NCBI GenBank assembly: GCA_963556145.1
Contig: OY744471.1
Location: 5,511,590 to 5,575,589 of the forward strand
DNA from: Hygrocybe punicea
Taxonomy: Eukaryota > Basidiomycota > Agaricomycetes > Agaricales > Hygrophoraceae
DNA length: 64,000 bases
Direction: 5' to 3'
Position numbers and translations under genes: made by a program. Shown one piece after another: positions 47,081 to 59,340 of the stretch; position 1 is the stretch's first letter; each line of letters opens with the position of its first letter. Under the pieces are notes generated by a model. That model did not search any database, was not told the DNA's origin, and saw only the letters and a list, made by a program, of their open reading frames with translations.

Positions 47081-48010
47081 TGCCCGCTGGTCCTCTCGGA
47101 CCCAGGGTTGATTCCTGAGAGGCACAGCGGGTGTTCAGACACTGGTCAAAAATGAGGCTTACCGGGGCCAGAGAATGGGAAATTCGGCAACAAAATGACT
47201 GGTGGACCTGATGAGAAAGCGACGAGGTGGCTGGGAACGAAGCGCGAAGGCTGCGCGAGGAAGGCAGGAGAGGGCTGAACCAGAACACGCAGTGAAGAGG
47301 AGAGAAAGCATGTCTGGGAGCCCAAAAACACGTAGCAAGAGGAGGACTAGAGAGCATGTCTGGGGAACCCAAAAACACGCGTGAGTGAGAGGAGCAAGGG
47401 TGAGAGAAATGTGACAATGCGACGTGACGCGACAATTTGGCCACACATGGACAAACACACTCATACATCCACAATTGAGTACTTTTATGTCACTAGTGAT
47501 TAATAACTTTTTTTAATAACTTTTTTTTTGAAGTCTTTGTTTTCATGAACCAATAGCAGCTATACATGTATGTAAATAAGCACTTTCCAGTGTGCAATAC
47601 ACATGCAATGAGCCCCCCATGCTCAATGTTGCTCATCCCCACACTTACCCCCCATAAACAGCTCCTGCACGCCCGCCTCGAGCGCGTGCTACACGCTGGC
47701 CACAGTGCAGTGCGTGCAGAGAGCCGTGAACATACCCACCAGCAGGGTTGCCCAAGGAGCTCTCAGAGTGCAAGTGATGAGAGTGACAGGCTGGGCCGCG
47801 GTGTTTCCTTGGGGAGGGACAAGGATGGGGGACGGGGACACGGAGATGGCATAGCACGTCTGCGGAAGCACACTCAAGATGAGTTATTACTTGCTTCCCA
47901 TACTCACCACGTCTGGCAGCAGTCTTTCACTCCCTCTGTACACAGCCATCTGGTGACTGTGCGTCTCCTCACCACCCTTCATCGAAGTCTTATGGGTTGC
48001 CCAGAGACAC
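47080..48010. repeat. Third, fragmented copy of the 29.7/51-kb repeat
   Basis: 47085-47130 repeats gctggtcctctcggacccagg and the following bases of the other copies, two catgtctggg...acacg motifs lie at 47305-47385, and a small piece (gtcttatgggttgcccagag) recurs at 47987-48006. The intervening 47480-47980 does not match and appears to be inserted or diverged; it includes T-rich tracts at 47507-47530. Confidence 0.6.
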
Positions 48011-48053
48011 GGTGTTGGCTCCATTCCTCATGCGTTCTATTTGCTTGCTATCA

Positions 48054-48950
48054 CTACTCCGCATCCCCATCCTCATCCTCCTCATCTTCCTCGTCCTCCT
48101 CATCATCGTGCCCTTTTTTCTCTGGCATGGCCCCTTTCTTTCTTGGAGCTCCCTTCCTGGCGGCGACCGCCTGTCCCACTGCTTCCTCCACCTTCCTTGT
48201 TACGGCCTTCTCCTTTGTGCGCCAAGCACTTTCCGAGGTATATTTCAGGTGGAGCTTTAACATTGACCTGACTGGCCAATGGTCGATGTATTGGTCCACA
48301 ATTGGATGTCTCTTGGCTGTCTATGTGACTGGTGAGCAGCTTGGTGGGCATAGGCGGCACATTTGCTTACTTGGCGACAAATGGCGTGTATTGCATGATC
48401 TTTTTGACATGCAAAGCTGATGCCTCAGTCAAGCTTCTCATTGGCTCGGGAATGGACATATTTCTATGACTTGAGGTCAATTACCACACCCTTTGTTATT
48501 GGCTGATGTTTGCATCACCTGCACTTTCTCAAATTCTGTTTTGGGCCATCCAAGTACGTCCTTCAAGTTGTAACCACTGCTGCCCGGGCGTCCCGCCTCA
48601 CCTGGCGGCTTAGGAATTTTGCTACTGCCCATGGTTTCCTCCTCGCTTTCTAGAGCGGATAGTTCCGACATGGTTTCATCACTGCGTTCACTCTCTTCAC
48701 AGTCGTTTGTCCAAGAGTTCATGTCTCGTTCTTCCTCGTCAAAATTGATCCATGGGGTAATCATGGGGGGGTCAGGAAGTTCCTGAGTGGTGAATATGAT
48801 GCATCCGGTGATAAGTGGCAGGTGTTGGCAAATAAAAGCAGCAGTCTCCATTATTTCTGTCGGCTTTCGTGTAGCTGTATTTATTATTATTCGTGGTCCT
48901 TTTATTTTGTGGTCCTTGTTCCCTTCGAGTCTCTTCCGTATACAGTGCAT
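48054..48950 (-). pseudogene. Conserved Agaricomycete gene of unknown function, two or three exons
   Basis: The exon at 48950-48500 ends SSGYNLKDVLGWPKTEFEKV, after an acidic DEEERDMNSWTNDCEESERS stretch. The next exon, about 48475-48385, reads KYVHSRANEKLD, TGA, GISFACQKDHAIHAICRQ and ends at a GTAAGC donor. After acceptor cacatag comes TAKRHPIVDQYIDHWPVRSM, then LKYTSESAWRTKEKAVTRK and an acidic EEDEEDEEDEDGDAE end at 48054. The GWP...DHWPVR...LKY order is shared by a basidiomycete family of unknown function, often near transposons. TGA sits where Arg fits. Confidence 0.5.
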
Positions 48951-49246
48951 GACTCTTGTCCCTCTAATAGAGTGCCCCTTGTCCTTTGTCCTTATTATTG
49001 TCGCATCGTCTTATAAGCGTGCCCACGTGACGTCACAATTACACGGAATACTATATGAAGTCTTCACAAAAGGATGGTGAACACAATTATATATTTGAGT
49101 ACATAATACTGAGCCTTAGCATCATACCTGTGAAAATTTTCCTGTGTTATTCACGCATACGTCACATCCATGCCATCAAGCATTCAACAAATGTGGGACC
49201 ATATTTTTGTGCCAAAAGATGTACGTCGGGTTGAACCCCCAAGTTC

Positions 49247-51016
49247 ATGCCTGGCCTGACTTCCAGACAGCAATATTGACTAGCTCGACGGCTTGCTGGC
49301 CACACCGCAGCCATCAACTGCTTTGCCTTCACACGCGATGGCGAGCAACTTGCAAGCGGAGGTATGGAGACTGGCAACTTGGGATGACGACGCTGACAGC
49401 GTGTGACATAGGCAATGATGAAACGGTTCGCATTTGGACCTTGGAGAAATACAAGTGTGTTCAGGTGATTCATGACAATGGAAAGTGGGGGCAAATCACC
49501 TGTGTAAAGTGGCTAGCCTCTGAAGCTGGAGTTGTGGGTGAAACACTTTGCTTCGGAACTGGGAGAGGACTGGTGTCAGTATATCGCCAAAGCAGGCTCG
49601 GGGTGAGTCTGCGCCTTGTTTCATTCAATAGCGGCGCTGATGATGGCCAGGGCAAGTTCATGGAGTTATCAAACACTCGCACGTTTGCCGTTAGCGACAG
49701 CATTGAGGCCCTGGCATTTGATCCAACACACAGCCAGCTGGCAGCGTCAAGTCACTATGGCCAGGTTCATATTTATTGCCTGGAGAAGAACGGTGAGTTG
49801 AGAATTTGAAGAGGTGCCTTTGAAAGAATACTTACGAAAACAAAGGCACTCTGGTGAGCATATGGAATAAGCACTTGCTAGACATGACCATCCCTCGTGC
49901 TATCCACTTCGTGGGCGGCTATCAGAGCCTTTTGGTGTTCAGTTTGGAGTCAGGAGAAATGTGAGTCAATGCATGAGTCAACGCATACCAGCCACAGCAT
50001 GTTGCTAATTTCCATGCGGCCAGTTCCTGTCGAGATGCGGAGACTTCCATAAAGAAGTGGTCCAAGGTGTTGAAGTCGGGCATGTGAGTTATTTGACGGA
50101 AAGAAGTCCATGGAACTGAGGTGGTTTTCATAGAGGGAATGCCAGCATCTGCCCATCGGAGAAATTCCTTCTCATCGACAACTTGACGACTGGATTTGAT
50201 CTATACAACATTACTCGGACTTCTCCTGTGCGATCCTTCAGCGTACCAGTCACTCCAAGATACGTCAAGAAAGGGGTTTTTGCAGAGCAAGCCAGTGCGG
50301 TTGTATGCGGAAGCGATCACGGTGGTATCTACGTTTTCAACACAAACTCGGAAGGAGTGGTCCAAACCTTGCATCACGACGGAGGTGAGTTTGTCCACTT
50401 TCCAAAATATGGGGATGGCATTGAATTTAGATATTCAGGTCAAGTATTGGTTCAGACAGTCGAGGTACGTAAACAAACAAGAGGTTGACTAAGTCTCAGT
50501 ATTGGATTTAGGCCATCTCGTCTCCTGAGCGCCATCTCATTGCCTCGGGTTCATCAGAAAATTGTTTCAACATATGCATCTGGGAGAATCCGGTGAGCAT
50601 CAAAGCACGCCACATACACGTTCAGTACTCACCGCTTCCCAGACCAAGCAGGCCATCAACAAGCGTAAAAAGGCGGACCATGCACTCTCCGACTGGTTGG
50701 TGATGCTAAATGGGTTGGTTTTGTTCTTGATTCTTTACTTGACGTCAAAATTTTGGACGCCAGTGTTGGTCCAGGTATTTGGGTCGCCCTTTTGTCTTTC
50801 TTGATCTGACAGAATGAGCAGGGCACCGAGTCAATCACCACCGTCATTCAGAAGAGCCTGGAATTGCACAGGATGCCAACCTTCAAAAAGACACCCGAGG
50901 ACCCCTGGGCGCGGTTTGCTGACCTAGATGACACCAAACTGAGGCAACTTTTGGGCATGAAAAAGATGACGATTGAAGATGTACAAGGGGAAGTACAAGG
51001 GGAAGGCCCTGACTAA
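49247..51016 (+). CDS. WD40 repeat protein with C-terminal membrane helix, one in-frame TGA
   Basis: Ten exons join in phase: 49247-49361, 49412-49602, 49651-49792, 49846-49960, 50024-50083, 50134-50384, 50439-50464, 50512-50592, 50652-50774 and 50813-51016 (436 codons). WD40 blades are clear: LAGHTAAINCFAFTRDGEQL then GNDETVRIWTL; later GTLVSIWNKHL and VCGSDHGGIYVFNTNSE. Exon 9 encodes KRKKADHALSDWLVMLNGLV and a hydrophobic LVLFLILYL helix, so the propeller is probably tethered to a membrane. The tail has PWARFADLDDTKLRQLLGM. The only break is TGA at 49277-49279, just before LARRLAGHT, where CGA fits; translation from a downstream start would lose part of blade one. WD40 propellers act as binding platforms; the partner is unknown. 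Confidence 0.65.
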
Positions 51017-51139
51017 AAAGTGGAAGGATTTCGTATGAGTAGACGAACTTTGAGGCACTAAATAACAGAATAACTTGCCTGAGAACGAAGCACATGCACG
51101 CGGGAGGAATGAGTGTGGGCTTCGGCCATGAGACAGGCG

Positions 51140-51930
51140 ATTTAACGTCCACTGGTCCTCTTGGACCCAGGGTTGAGTCCAGAGAGGCCCAGCAGGCAGG
51201 AAGGGCTGGCCAAAACTAGGCTGGCCAAAAACTGGAAAATGGGAAATTCGGTGACGAATGACGCGCGAGGATGCCACAAGAGGAGCAAGAGCAGGGATGT
51301 GTATGGGAGCCCAAAAACACACAGCTGACAACGAACGTCTCTGGGCAACCCAAAAGACGAGGGAAATTGAGAGTACCAGCTCAGCATCTCTGGGAACCCA
51401 TAAGACGCTGATGAACTTAGAAGTCGCGCGATGTCCAACCTTGTTCGGATATATTTGTATTTATTTATTTGTATTTATTTGTGACTTATACATTTCTTTG
51501 TCCCATTGTTTCCCTTGTCTTCTCCAGCATGTTCTTGGGCTCCCAGACACACGCTCTCTCCCTTTCTCTCGTATCTGTGACTGGTGTGTTCTTGGGTTCT
51601 CAGACATGTGGCTTTTCCTACCCCAGCACTTCCTCCTCTGCGCTCAGTTTTACCTTTGGTCTCCCCGTCTAGGCATGTTCTCGGGCTCCCAGACACACAT
51701 TCTTTCGTACCTCCGGCGTCTCCTTGTCTAGGCATGTTCTTAGGTTCCCAGACACGCGTTGTTTCCTACCACTAGCACCGCGTAAGTCCTCCATTCCCTG
51801 CTGGCGCCTCACCGCTCGCTGGGCCACTCAGGAATCAACCCTGGGGCCAAGTGGACCAGCAAACGCTAAGACACGGGCAGATTCTTTGCTGAGGGCCAAT
51901 GCCTGAGCTCATGGGCTTCTCTTTTTAGCC
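51140..51930. repeat. Repeat with inverted ends, copy 2 (MITE-like)
   Basis: The left end at about 51150-51200 (ctggtcctcttggacccagg) and the complement of the right end at about 51815-51870 (ctggtccacttggccccagg) match over roughly 45 bases, so this copy has terminal inverted repeats. The interior carries the opposed gtgtctggga-type motifs. 51290-51930 pairs with 29730-30360 on the other strand. No coding sequence is required; it behaves as a miniature element or as a transposon end. Confidence 0.7.
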
Positions 51931-51966
51931 ACCCACCGCCTTTCTCACGTCTCGAACACACCCTCT

Positions 51967-54508
51967 TTGCCCCATGTCCACTCCATCAAAGTCGCTGACC
52001 ACTCCGAAGGACGTGTGCATCTCCTGAATGGAGTGCTCTATTACTCCCCAAATTCGTTGCGGAACATATCACCCCCCCCACCCAAACCGCCTCACCTCCT
52101 CACGACGAACATTTTCCAGACCCGATCGCCCGGCCGCCTGCAGGATTACCAACATCCCCGTTGGTAGACTTCAGCCTTCGGTTATCTGAGGTTCTTGCCG
52201 GTCCATCCCTCATTCAGTGGCTACCCATTCAACTGCCTTGCTCACATACCGCCCCTCGAGAAGGAGGAAGGGGGATTCCGCTTTCGTCCCTACCTCGCAA
52301 GCCGTTGGCTTTGGCTCGAGCAAAGGCTGGTCTACGCCATCGCCTTGTTGTCGCAGAAATACCCTGTTGCCATCCTAATGCCTTGGTACCCCTCCGCATG
52401 GGGTTATGGACAACCTCACAAAAGTCACTACATTGCATGATGGCGTGCCATCATTTCGAGGGACTGGTTTGTTGTCCTCATGGCCGCCCTCTCCTTTCTC
52501 ATGGCTGCAGGGGAGTCGCACTTCCGCAACGCCCTCGTCCCGGACTGGTTTACCCGGTTGGCAGAGGCTGGCTATGACCAGTCCTGGTTGGCAGGGGTTG
52601 CTACATCTTCTGTCAACACCTTTTCATCATTTGTTCCCTGCGTAGGGGTCTTCCTAGACCTATTGGATCCCGAAAAAACGAAACCAGCAGTGGAGTGGTT
52701 CTGTCATTACCACATCCCTGTTTGGTATCCTTGGAGAGCAGAAGAAGCACAAGCCATTCACCAGCATACCTGGCTCCAGGGTTTGGCTCCTCCTCCCCAT
52801 AAACTGCAGGACACGACTACTTTCTTCACCTCTGCTCCCTCAGCATCTTCGCATCTCCTCACCACAGTGCCTTCAGCTTCACAGGACCCACAGGACCAAG
52901 CAAGCCCAGCCCTTTCCAGTGCCCATCCTACGAAGGCCCACCCCACGTGGAGAGACTTCTTTACTGAGCGTGAAAGGATGAATGCTCAGAAGCTGGAGAA
53001 GGAATCCCCTTCAGCCCGTCAGACTCTGTTGAATCATGAGCGCAACCCACCCACTGTTAGCACGAAAGTATTTGAGTGGGTCAAAAGCGAGGAGATTCCT
53101 TTGCAGCTCGTATGTAAGGCGGTCCTGCGGAGTGCTAGAGAAGAAACATTGGGGAATTATGGGGCAAATCAGCGACGCTACGATGCATTCTGGAATGAAT
53201 GGGACTGTTGTGAGGAGTTTGGGCTGGAGGATGACCACGACAACGAGGACAATGATTATGATGAGGACTTCTGGGGGCCACGGCAAGAGGAGATTCAACC
53301 AGATCCAGATCACAACCCCGGAATCCGAACCCAGAGGTCACCGTCGCCACCCCTCATGGCAGATGACATTCAGCCTACGCAGGAAATGCCGGACATGTAC
53401 GAAATCGTGCACCTCCTATCCATGCATCACGGATTCGTGCCGCCAATACCTGTTCCCCACCAGGCTCGCTGCATGGAACCCCAGGCCATACAGGCCTTCC
53501 TTTGCATGGTCGGATTGACACGACAGGATGATCGCATCTTCGCAACGGGTCTCAGCGCGATTGCCTTAAACTTTGTTGAAGTCCTCGTCTCGGGTCTGCA
53601 ACCTGAGCGACCTTTGTGGGACTTGAGTCGGGACAGCCGCCAGCCTCTGGTCCTCACAGATCGCATCAAGCACCTTCGCAGTCTGCCTTCTGGGCTTTAC
53701 TTCTTTGACTTTGGGCGAGCCGCGACCATCCCATGGAAGATCGCTGTCTCTCAACCTGCTGATGTGCTTTACATCTGCAGATTGGATGCTGGGTGTCAGG
53801 AAGTAGACATCGCTCGAAACCTTCTGCAGAGGGGAATTCAATTCCGAACTCCTTAGGGAAATTCCTGGCTTGCTGTCATTCCGCACCTCCACCATTCCCA
53901 TTCGACTCTCCGGGTACAAATTCTCAAGAAGAGACTATGATGCATATCTGCACCAGTGTGCCGTGATTTTGAGTGGCCGTGGGGGTCGAGCAGCACTTCT
54001 CTGAGGAGGGGTTTTGTGGCGTCTCGCTGTGCAGGAAACAAGCTTCCACACCATCTTACAAGGCCCGTCATCTGCGGTACTCCTGCATCGGGATGGGTTT
54101 TCGGTTCAAGATAGCAATTTGGTTGATTGCCTCTGGGATGATGACTTGAGCGAGGATGAGATCCTTTTACTTTGTGGGATGTATATTTGTTATACTGGTA
54201 CATTTGTGCTTTTAATGCTCTTACTTGACCAACCTGATGGGCTGTTAGGCAATGGAGCCCAGACCACCACTGTGTCTTGGTTTCCCCTGCCCCGGACGTA
54301 TGATGCAAGTGGAGAAAACTATGGACGTTGGACTGAGTGGTCTGAAATGGTTTACCAAACGTGGTTGACCAGAGTTGAGAAGGGAGAGCCACCACTTCCT
54401 CAACATCGATGGCGAGATCGATTAAGGGGGCACCACAAATCTCGCAAGCTCAAGCAGGCCATGTCTTCCATTTCCAAAGGTTTCATCAAAGATCACAGCG
54501 GGTTGTAA
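51967..54508 (+). pseudogene. Family X copy B, outside the hAT element
   Basis: It follows the same order as copy A: PPLEKEEGGFRFRPYLASRW (52250), TGA at 52438-52440 in HYIA*WRAIIS, hydrophobic FVVLMAALSFLMAA, HIPVWYPW, TWRDFFTERERMNAQKLEKE, RYDAFWNEWDCCEEFG, acidic DNEDNDYDEDFWG, then LLQRGIQF. A one-base shift near 53850 follows; the frame resumes FRTSTIPIRLSGYKFS, meets TGA at 54002-54004, continues VLWRLAVQ, and after a 51-base intron (54198-54248) reads SWFPLPRTYDASGENYGRW to TAA at 54506. The start is uncertain (51967 or later). Compared with copy A, the sequences are clearly homologous but strongly diverged, so this is not a recent duplicate. Confidence 0.6.
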
Positions 54509-54559
54509 ATTTTAGTCCTCTTACTTAGTGAATAATAAAAAAACCTTTACTCCACTCAA

Positions 54560-55075
54560 GTGCCTTCTAGGCTTGTACTCAAGTGTTCACTAAGTGTGCG
54601 CCAAGTGTGTGATAAGTGACTTGAGTGCGCGAAGCATTGTGCAGTCTGCAAAATGTTTTATGTCAGAAAGATTTTGCAAAGGTGCAATCTTATTGTGAAA
54701 TATGAAATATTGTGACATGCAAAATCTGTCCACAAAATTCTTCATTTGGTGACATTGAATTGATCATATTTAGATGTGTTGCAAAATTGATTGAATTTGA
54801 TACATTTTGCAACTATTTGGAGAGTCAAACAAGGTGTGGGAATAGTTTCACTTTTGTCTACATTTTCACCTAAAACAAAGCATTCATATTTTTAAAATTT
54901 TTCCACATCATAAATCCTTGCAATTTTTTTGGTTTAGATAGTATTTGATGGGTTATTATATGTGAAAATTTAAATGGATTTTGCATGGTTTAAAATCATA
55001 TGCAAAACTTTAACAAGCTACCAAAGATTTTGCAATCATTTTGCAGCACACAAAATAGTGCGGTGCTCAGCGGTG
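54560..55075. repeat. TGCAAAAT-rich dispersed repeat, copy B
   Basis: The inverted homologue of 23390-23826 plus 25487-25570, here uninterrupted. It contains tcaagtgttcactaagtgtg at its left side and many tgcaaaat/attttgca motifs. It ends about 30 bases before the start codon of the NTPase gene, so it may supply that gene's promoter. Confidence 0.75.
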
Positions 55076-55105
55076 GAACGCCATACACGTGACGTGGTTA
55101 GCGCT

Positions 55106-58100
55106 ATGAATGCCCAGTCTAATCAACGAAAGCGCGCAACACCACACATCGGATCTGAATTGACCGAATCTCCCGCCACTCGCCGCAAACTTGACATGGC
55201 TCTCGAAACTGTACCCAACGACGTTGATGATGCCACTCATTCTCGCATGGACGGGTCAGTTCTTGAAACCTATGGAGACGAACCTTTTTCTGCTATGTCT
55301 CTTCTCGCCACGATCGTATCGACCTCGGAGGGACTACTTGATCCAAAGTACAAGGAGACTCCAGGTGCGAAAGCTCTGTTGCGCAAACACTCCGATTTGG
55401 AGACATTGCTCAAAGAGGTTTGGAAGGAGAAAAAGTTCAAGGAGATCAGGAACTTGAGTGCGTAACCCTTTCCACCATCTGAGAATGGCCTGTGGATCTT
55501 GACACAGAGATCCTCCGCCCTCCACATCGGCGATCATCGTCTCCCCGTCGGCTTTCAAGGTTGTTAAATGCTGAGGTGCACCGTAAGTGATCGCTCGCGT
55601 TCATGACAAGTAACGGTGGTTAATGATATATAAAGAGCAAGGTAGCTATATTGTCTATTTTCTGGATTATTTGCGTTAACAAGGAGCTAGCGGTCTCAAA
55701 CGCTTGGAACCAACGTTACGCTGGGTCATATCATCGTCTCTTGCTGGACAACATCAATCGTATGTCGCGTGAGAAGCCTTATTCGAACTCTGTAGCCATT
55801 CTTCAAAGTTCGGGCTCAGGTAAATCGCGGATGGTCCGTGAGCAATCAAACTTGGTGTTCACCATCCCTTTCAATCTTCGTGCCCACGCCGAGAACCAAG
55901 GTCACTATTTGTTCCAATTTATAAGCTGCATATTCTTACGTGCAGAAATTAGATATGGCATATCCCCCTCCAGACAATGAAATCCGCAATTATCTCGACT
56001 GGCAGGCGGCCGACCTTTGCGAAGCCAAAACTCGCTATCTTCATCTCCTTGGGCACCTATTCAAAGTGGTTTCAGATGAGCTGGCCGTGCTGTATTCAAA
56101 AAAGCAGCCCTCATACGTGGCGCTTGCAGAGACATGGCGGGAGCACCTCGAGAAAGGTCAAAATCGCAGCAAGATGTATGGCACAGCTGTCAAAGGCTGC
56201 GGTGCCGACGACTTGGTATGTATTTTATCTACGAATTGCATTTATCACTCCATGATTCCGTCAGATTACGTTGCAAAAGAAACACCCAGTGCCGGCGGGA
56301 ATCGTCGATCCTCCATCAGTATACGCTGTATCAGAGGAGGCGAAAGACGAGCTCACCCGATTGCTTCGAACCATTGATAGTTCCTGCGAATCCACGGAGG
56401 ACTTAAAGAACGATCACGTCAAGGTGATGCTCTACTTTGATGAGGCTCATGTTCTTGCGGAGAAGACTGTTCCGCATGACCGTGACGGGAAGGACATGTA
56501 TGATGCCCTATGCTCGTGCTTCAATGCTTTCCTGTCTTTGCCCATATTCGTCATTTATCTCTCAACAAGCTCCAATATTAGTCAATTGGCTCCCCAGGGT
56601 TCGCTGGCTAGATCCGCTCGGGCGCGCGAAAATGCAGATGCGCTGCAGGCGCCTATCACAGAAACCCCTTTCGATTGTTCTCCTGCACTGTCTATCAAAC
56701 CTGGTGTGTTCAAGATGGAAGATTTGTCCCAAATTGAATTCATGGCTCAGTTTGGTCGTCCAATGTGAGTTTACGTGATGTATATTAGGACGTTCTTCAC
56801 GCTCTCAGACCTTACAGGTTCTGGACGCTCCTTGCTGGAGCCGCCAATCATAAAAGCGAAATCCTCCCTACGATTATCGACCTTGCCCGCGCCAAGTTGA
56901 TATGCCACCACAAGATTTCGGTAAAGCACACCGAACTCCAACCTGTCGCATCGACGGCTGTGTTGGATGTCCTGTTAAACCTCGATTTCGAACCTCGACG
57001 TGAAGCAGCACGCCGTCGCGAAGTTCAACTTGTCTCGACCTACATGCGGACTGCTTTTTCCGTCCCGCAAGACCGCGAATACTTTCGCTCTGGTTATCCA
57101 TCCGAGCCTATACTTGCAGAGGCTGCGGCTCGCCAGATGGATGAGTTTCAAACGTTATCCCCCGACACCAATGTAATGGCAAACATTCTCAGGGCCGATT
57201 TTAGCAGCGGGATATTAGATCAAGGAATGCGAGGGGAAGTCGTCTTTCGCCAGCTTATTTCGGAGGCATATAGGCGTGCAATACGAAAGGATCACCCCGA
57301 CGATTCCACACCCATCTTCAGCAAAGGTTGCAAGCTGACGACCTTTATAAAGGAGCTTTTCTCCAAAGACTACGCGGATCAAATTCTGAATAGTGTCCCA
57401 GATAATGTCAAAGGCATGACCACGTTTGCTGAAGCGTTTGACGATGCCGTAGTCCGTTTCACTCATTTCGGGAAGATGGCAGACGACACCGCAACGACTT
57501 CATATGCGATGTTTGCTGCATTTGTCCGGTGTATGGGGATCATTTGCTGGTCCTCACAAGACATTGTCGACGTTATACTGCCTGTGCTCCTGCGTCGTGG
57601 AGACCTTCTTCAAGAGTCTTCCATGACGGGCTTATTAATCCAAATCAAGAGGCGGAAAGCGAAAGGATCCATTGCGAAGTACGAAATTAATCAAAAAGCA
57701 CTTACGTTTTTCCCTACCCCAATGGTGGGCCAGGCAGATGAGCGTCCTTACATCACACTGGTTGCTGAAGTGGGAGTGCAGCTCCCGACGTCCCGAAATG
57801 CAGTCACAGAAGTGAAAGTTCGAGACAGGCTTAACAAATCCATTCTAGATCCGAGAACAACACAAAAACCGACTACTGGCAAGGCGTCGACTGCTGACAA
57901 GGCATCGACAATTTCAAGTCCAGCAACGCCCTCGAAACTCAGAATACCACGGCAACCTGACAGAGTGGCACATCCGAGAGATACACATCCTCGTTACAGT
58001 ATCTATGCTTATGGCTGCTCCGACACAGTGTACAATGTCATCAACCCTCGCGATAGGCCTCTCTACAAATTCCTCCTCGGAAATCGCGACGTTCTTCATG

Positions 58101-58279
58101 AGCACCCTCGGCAGGATCCACATTCATTACGCGCAGTGCGTAAGATGAAGCCATTCTGGAGTGCCGGCGTCGAGTGCTATGACTGGATTGAAGAGTCATT
58201 TCTTCAAAAGTATCAGGGTTGGCGTGACGATGATGGAGGACTATTTGTTGGGGAGTATGAAGATTGTGATGACAATTGA
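55106..58279 (+). CDS. Intact P-loop NTPase with a possible C-terminal restriction-endonuclease-like domain
   Basis: Six exons join in phase: 55106-55457, 55510-55559, 55684-55900, 55953-56215, 56265-56764 and 56818-58279 (947 residues, no internal stop). A Lys/Arg-rich N-terminus precedes a SAFKELAVSNAWNQRY segment. Walker A is SSGSGKSRMVRE near 55807, Walker B KVMLYFDEAHVL near 56427, and a sensor-like YLSTSSNIS follows near 56560. Near 57560 DIVDVILPVLLRR is followed 18 residues later by LLIQIKRRKAKGS, resembling the D...QxK core of PD-(D/E)XK nucleases. NTPase-nuclease pairings are known in Crinkler-type effectors and conflict systems; that role is inference. The C-terminus ends in an acidic EYEDCDDN. 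It is the only long undamaged gene here, which argues for recent selection. Confidence 0.75.
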
Positions 58280-59340
58280 AACCCTTTCTCTCTACCGCAA
58301 GGTGAGTTTGTGTTAGTACGATGTCAACAATACCTGAATAGAGGTGAAACTCTTGTCATTCAGGCAATAAGATACATTGGAGGTAGGCCAAGAAGCATCG
58401 CGTCGTCGAGGAAGCAGAGGAAGATGGGGGTAACGGGGATCTTTCAGTGATGCCACTGGTGTGATCTTGTAGTTATGTTATGTTTCTGTAATATGATGGG
58501 TTGCATTCGCGTTGTGATGACAGAGGCCAGGCACTCCATGTTGGCGCCGTGAATGTATTGGGGCAGGAATATGGCCCGATGGACGGTTGACAGATTCTGG
58601 TTCGATCGTGATAACGCTCCGCGTCGTTTTTCATTGACACTGAGAGGCCGGACATGTGTATGCCAGAGCGTTCGAAGACGGCGGCCATCAGGAATTGTAA
58701 GCGTACTTTGTTGCTCTTACGCTGTAATACTTACCCTTAGGGGAAGGGATCACGAAACCGTATCAAAGAGTAATGTTTTGCAGGGTCATCTAATAGTCTG
58801 CCTTTCTGGGGTTGGAGGTTTTAGCCGCAGGTTTAACGTCTTTCTCTCCTGACACTTCAAAAGTTCGCTTTTCCAAATGCCTCGCCATGTCGTTACTTTC
58901 TCCTATGGCACCGCAAACACGAAGGCATTTGTAATTTTGACATATCCTGAAACAACTCGAAAACTCATTAATAACTTTCGAGACAGTTTGTAGGGCTAAA
59001 AAATTAATATGTAAATTACAAATTTGTCAAATAAAAATATGACTCCACAAATTGATACTGACTTTTCAGATTTATTATGTTTTTGAATCAGGCTGAATAT
59101 GTCATTTGGATTTGCAGGTGATTCCCACTGATTCACAAACTTTGAATACGTTGAATACTTTGCCGGAATTTATTATTGTTTCAATTGTTTTGAGTTTTTT
59201 CACGCCACAAATTTGTTGTCTTATCGAGAATTTATACTTTACAATAGTTGGACTTCGATGAATTGTCAAATTTGTACTTTTCTTTTGGATTTGCCATGCA
59301 AGCTCATTCCTAATAATTCATCATAATAGTTTGAATAAGA
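58280..59340. other. No gene recognised 3' of the NTPase
   Basis: Contains the terminator region of the NTPase gene and, from 58900, AT-rich DNA with caaatttgt and caaattt motifs. Short frames only. Confidence 0.4.

Noticed and set aside
47566..48420. 284-codon plus-strand frame with a serine run
   Set aside because: It is antisense to the better-supported minus-strand gene at 48054-48950; the serine run is the complement of its acidic tail.
6781..54508. Reassignment of TGA as a sense codon
   Set aside because: The intact Gag-like ORF and the NTPase gene use TGA as their stop, and the TGAs sit in transposons and decayed genes at CGA-compatible positions, which CpG transition explains more simply.
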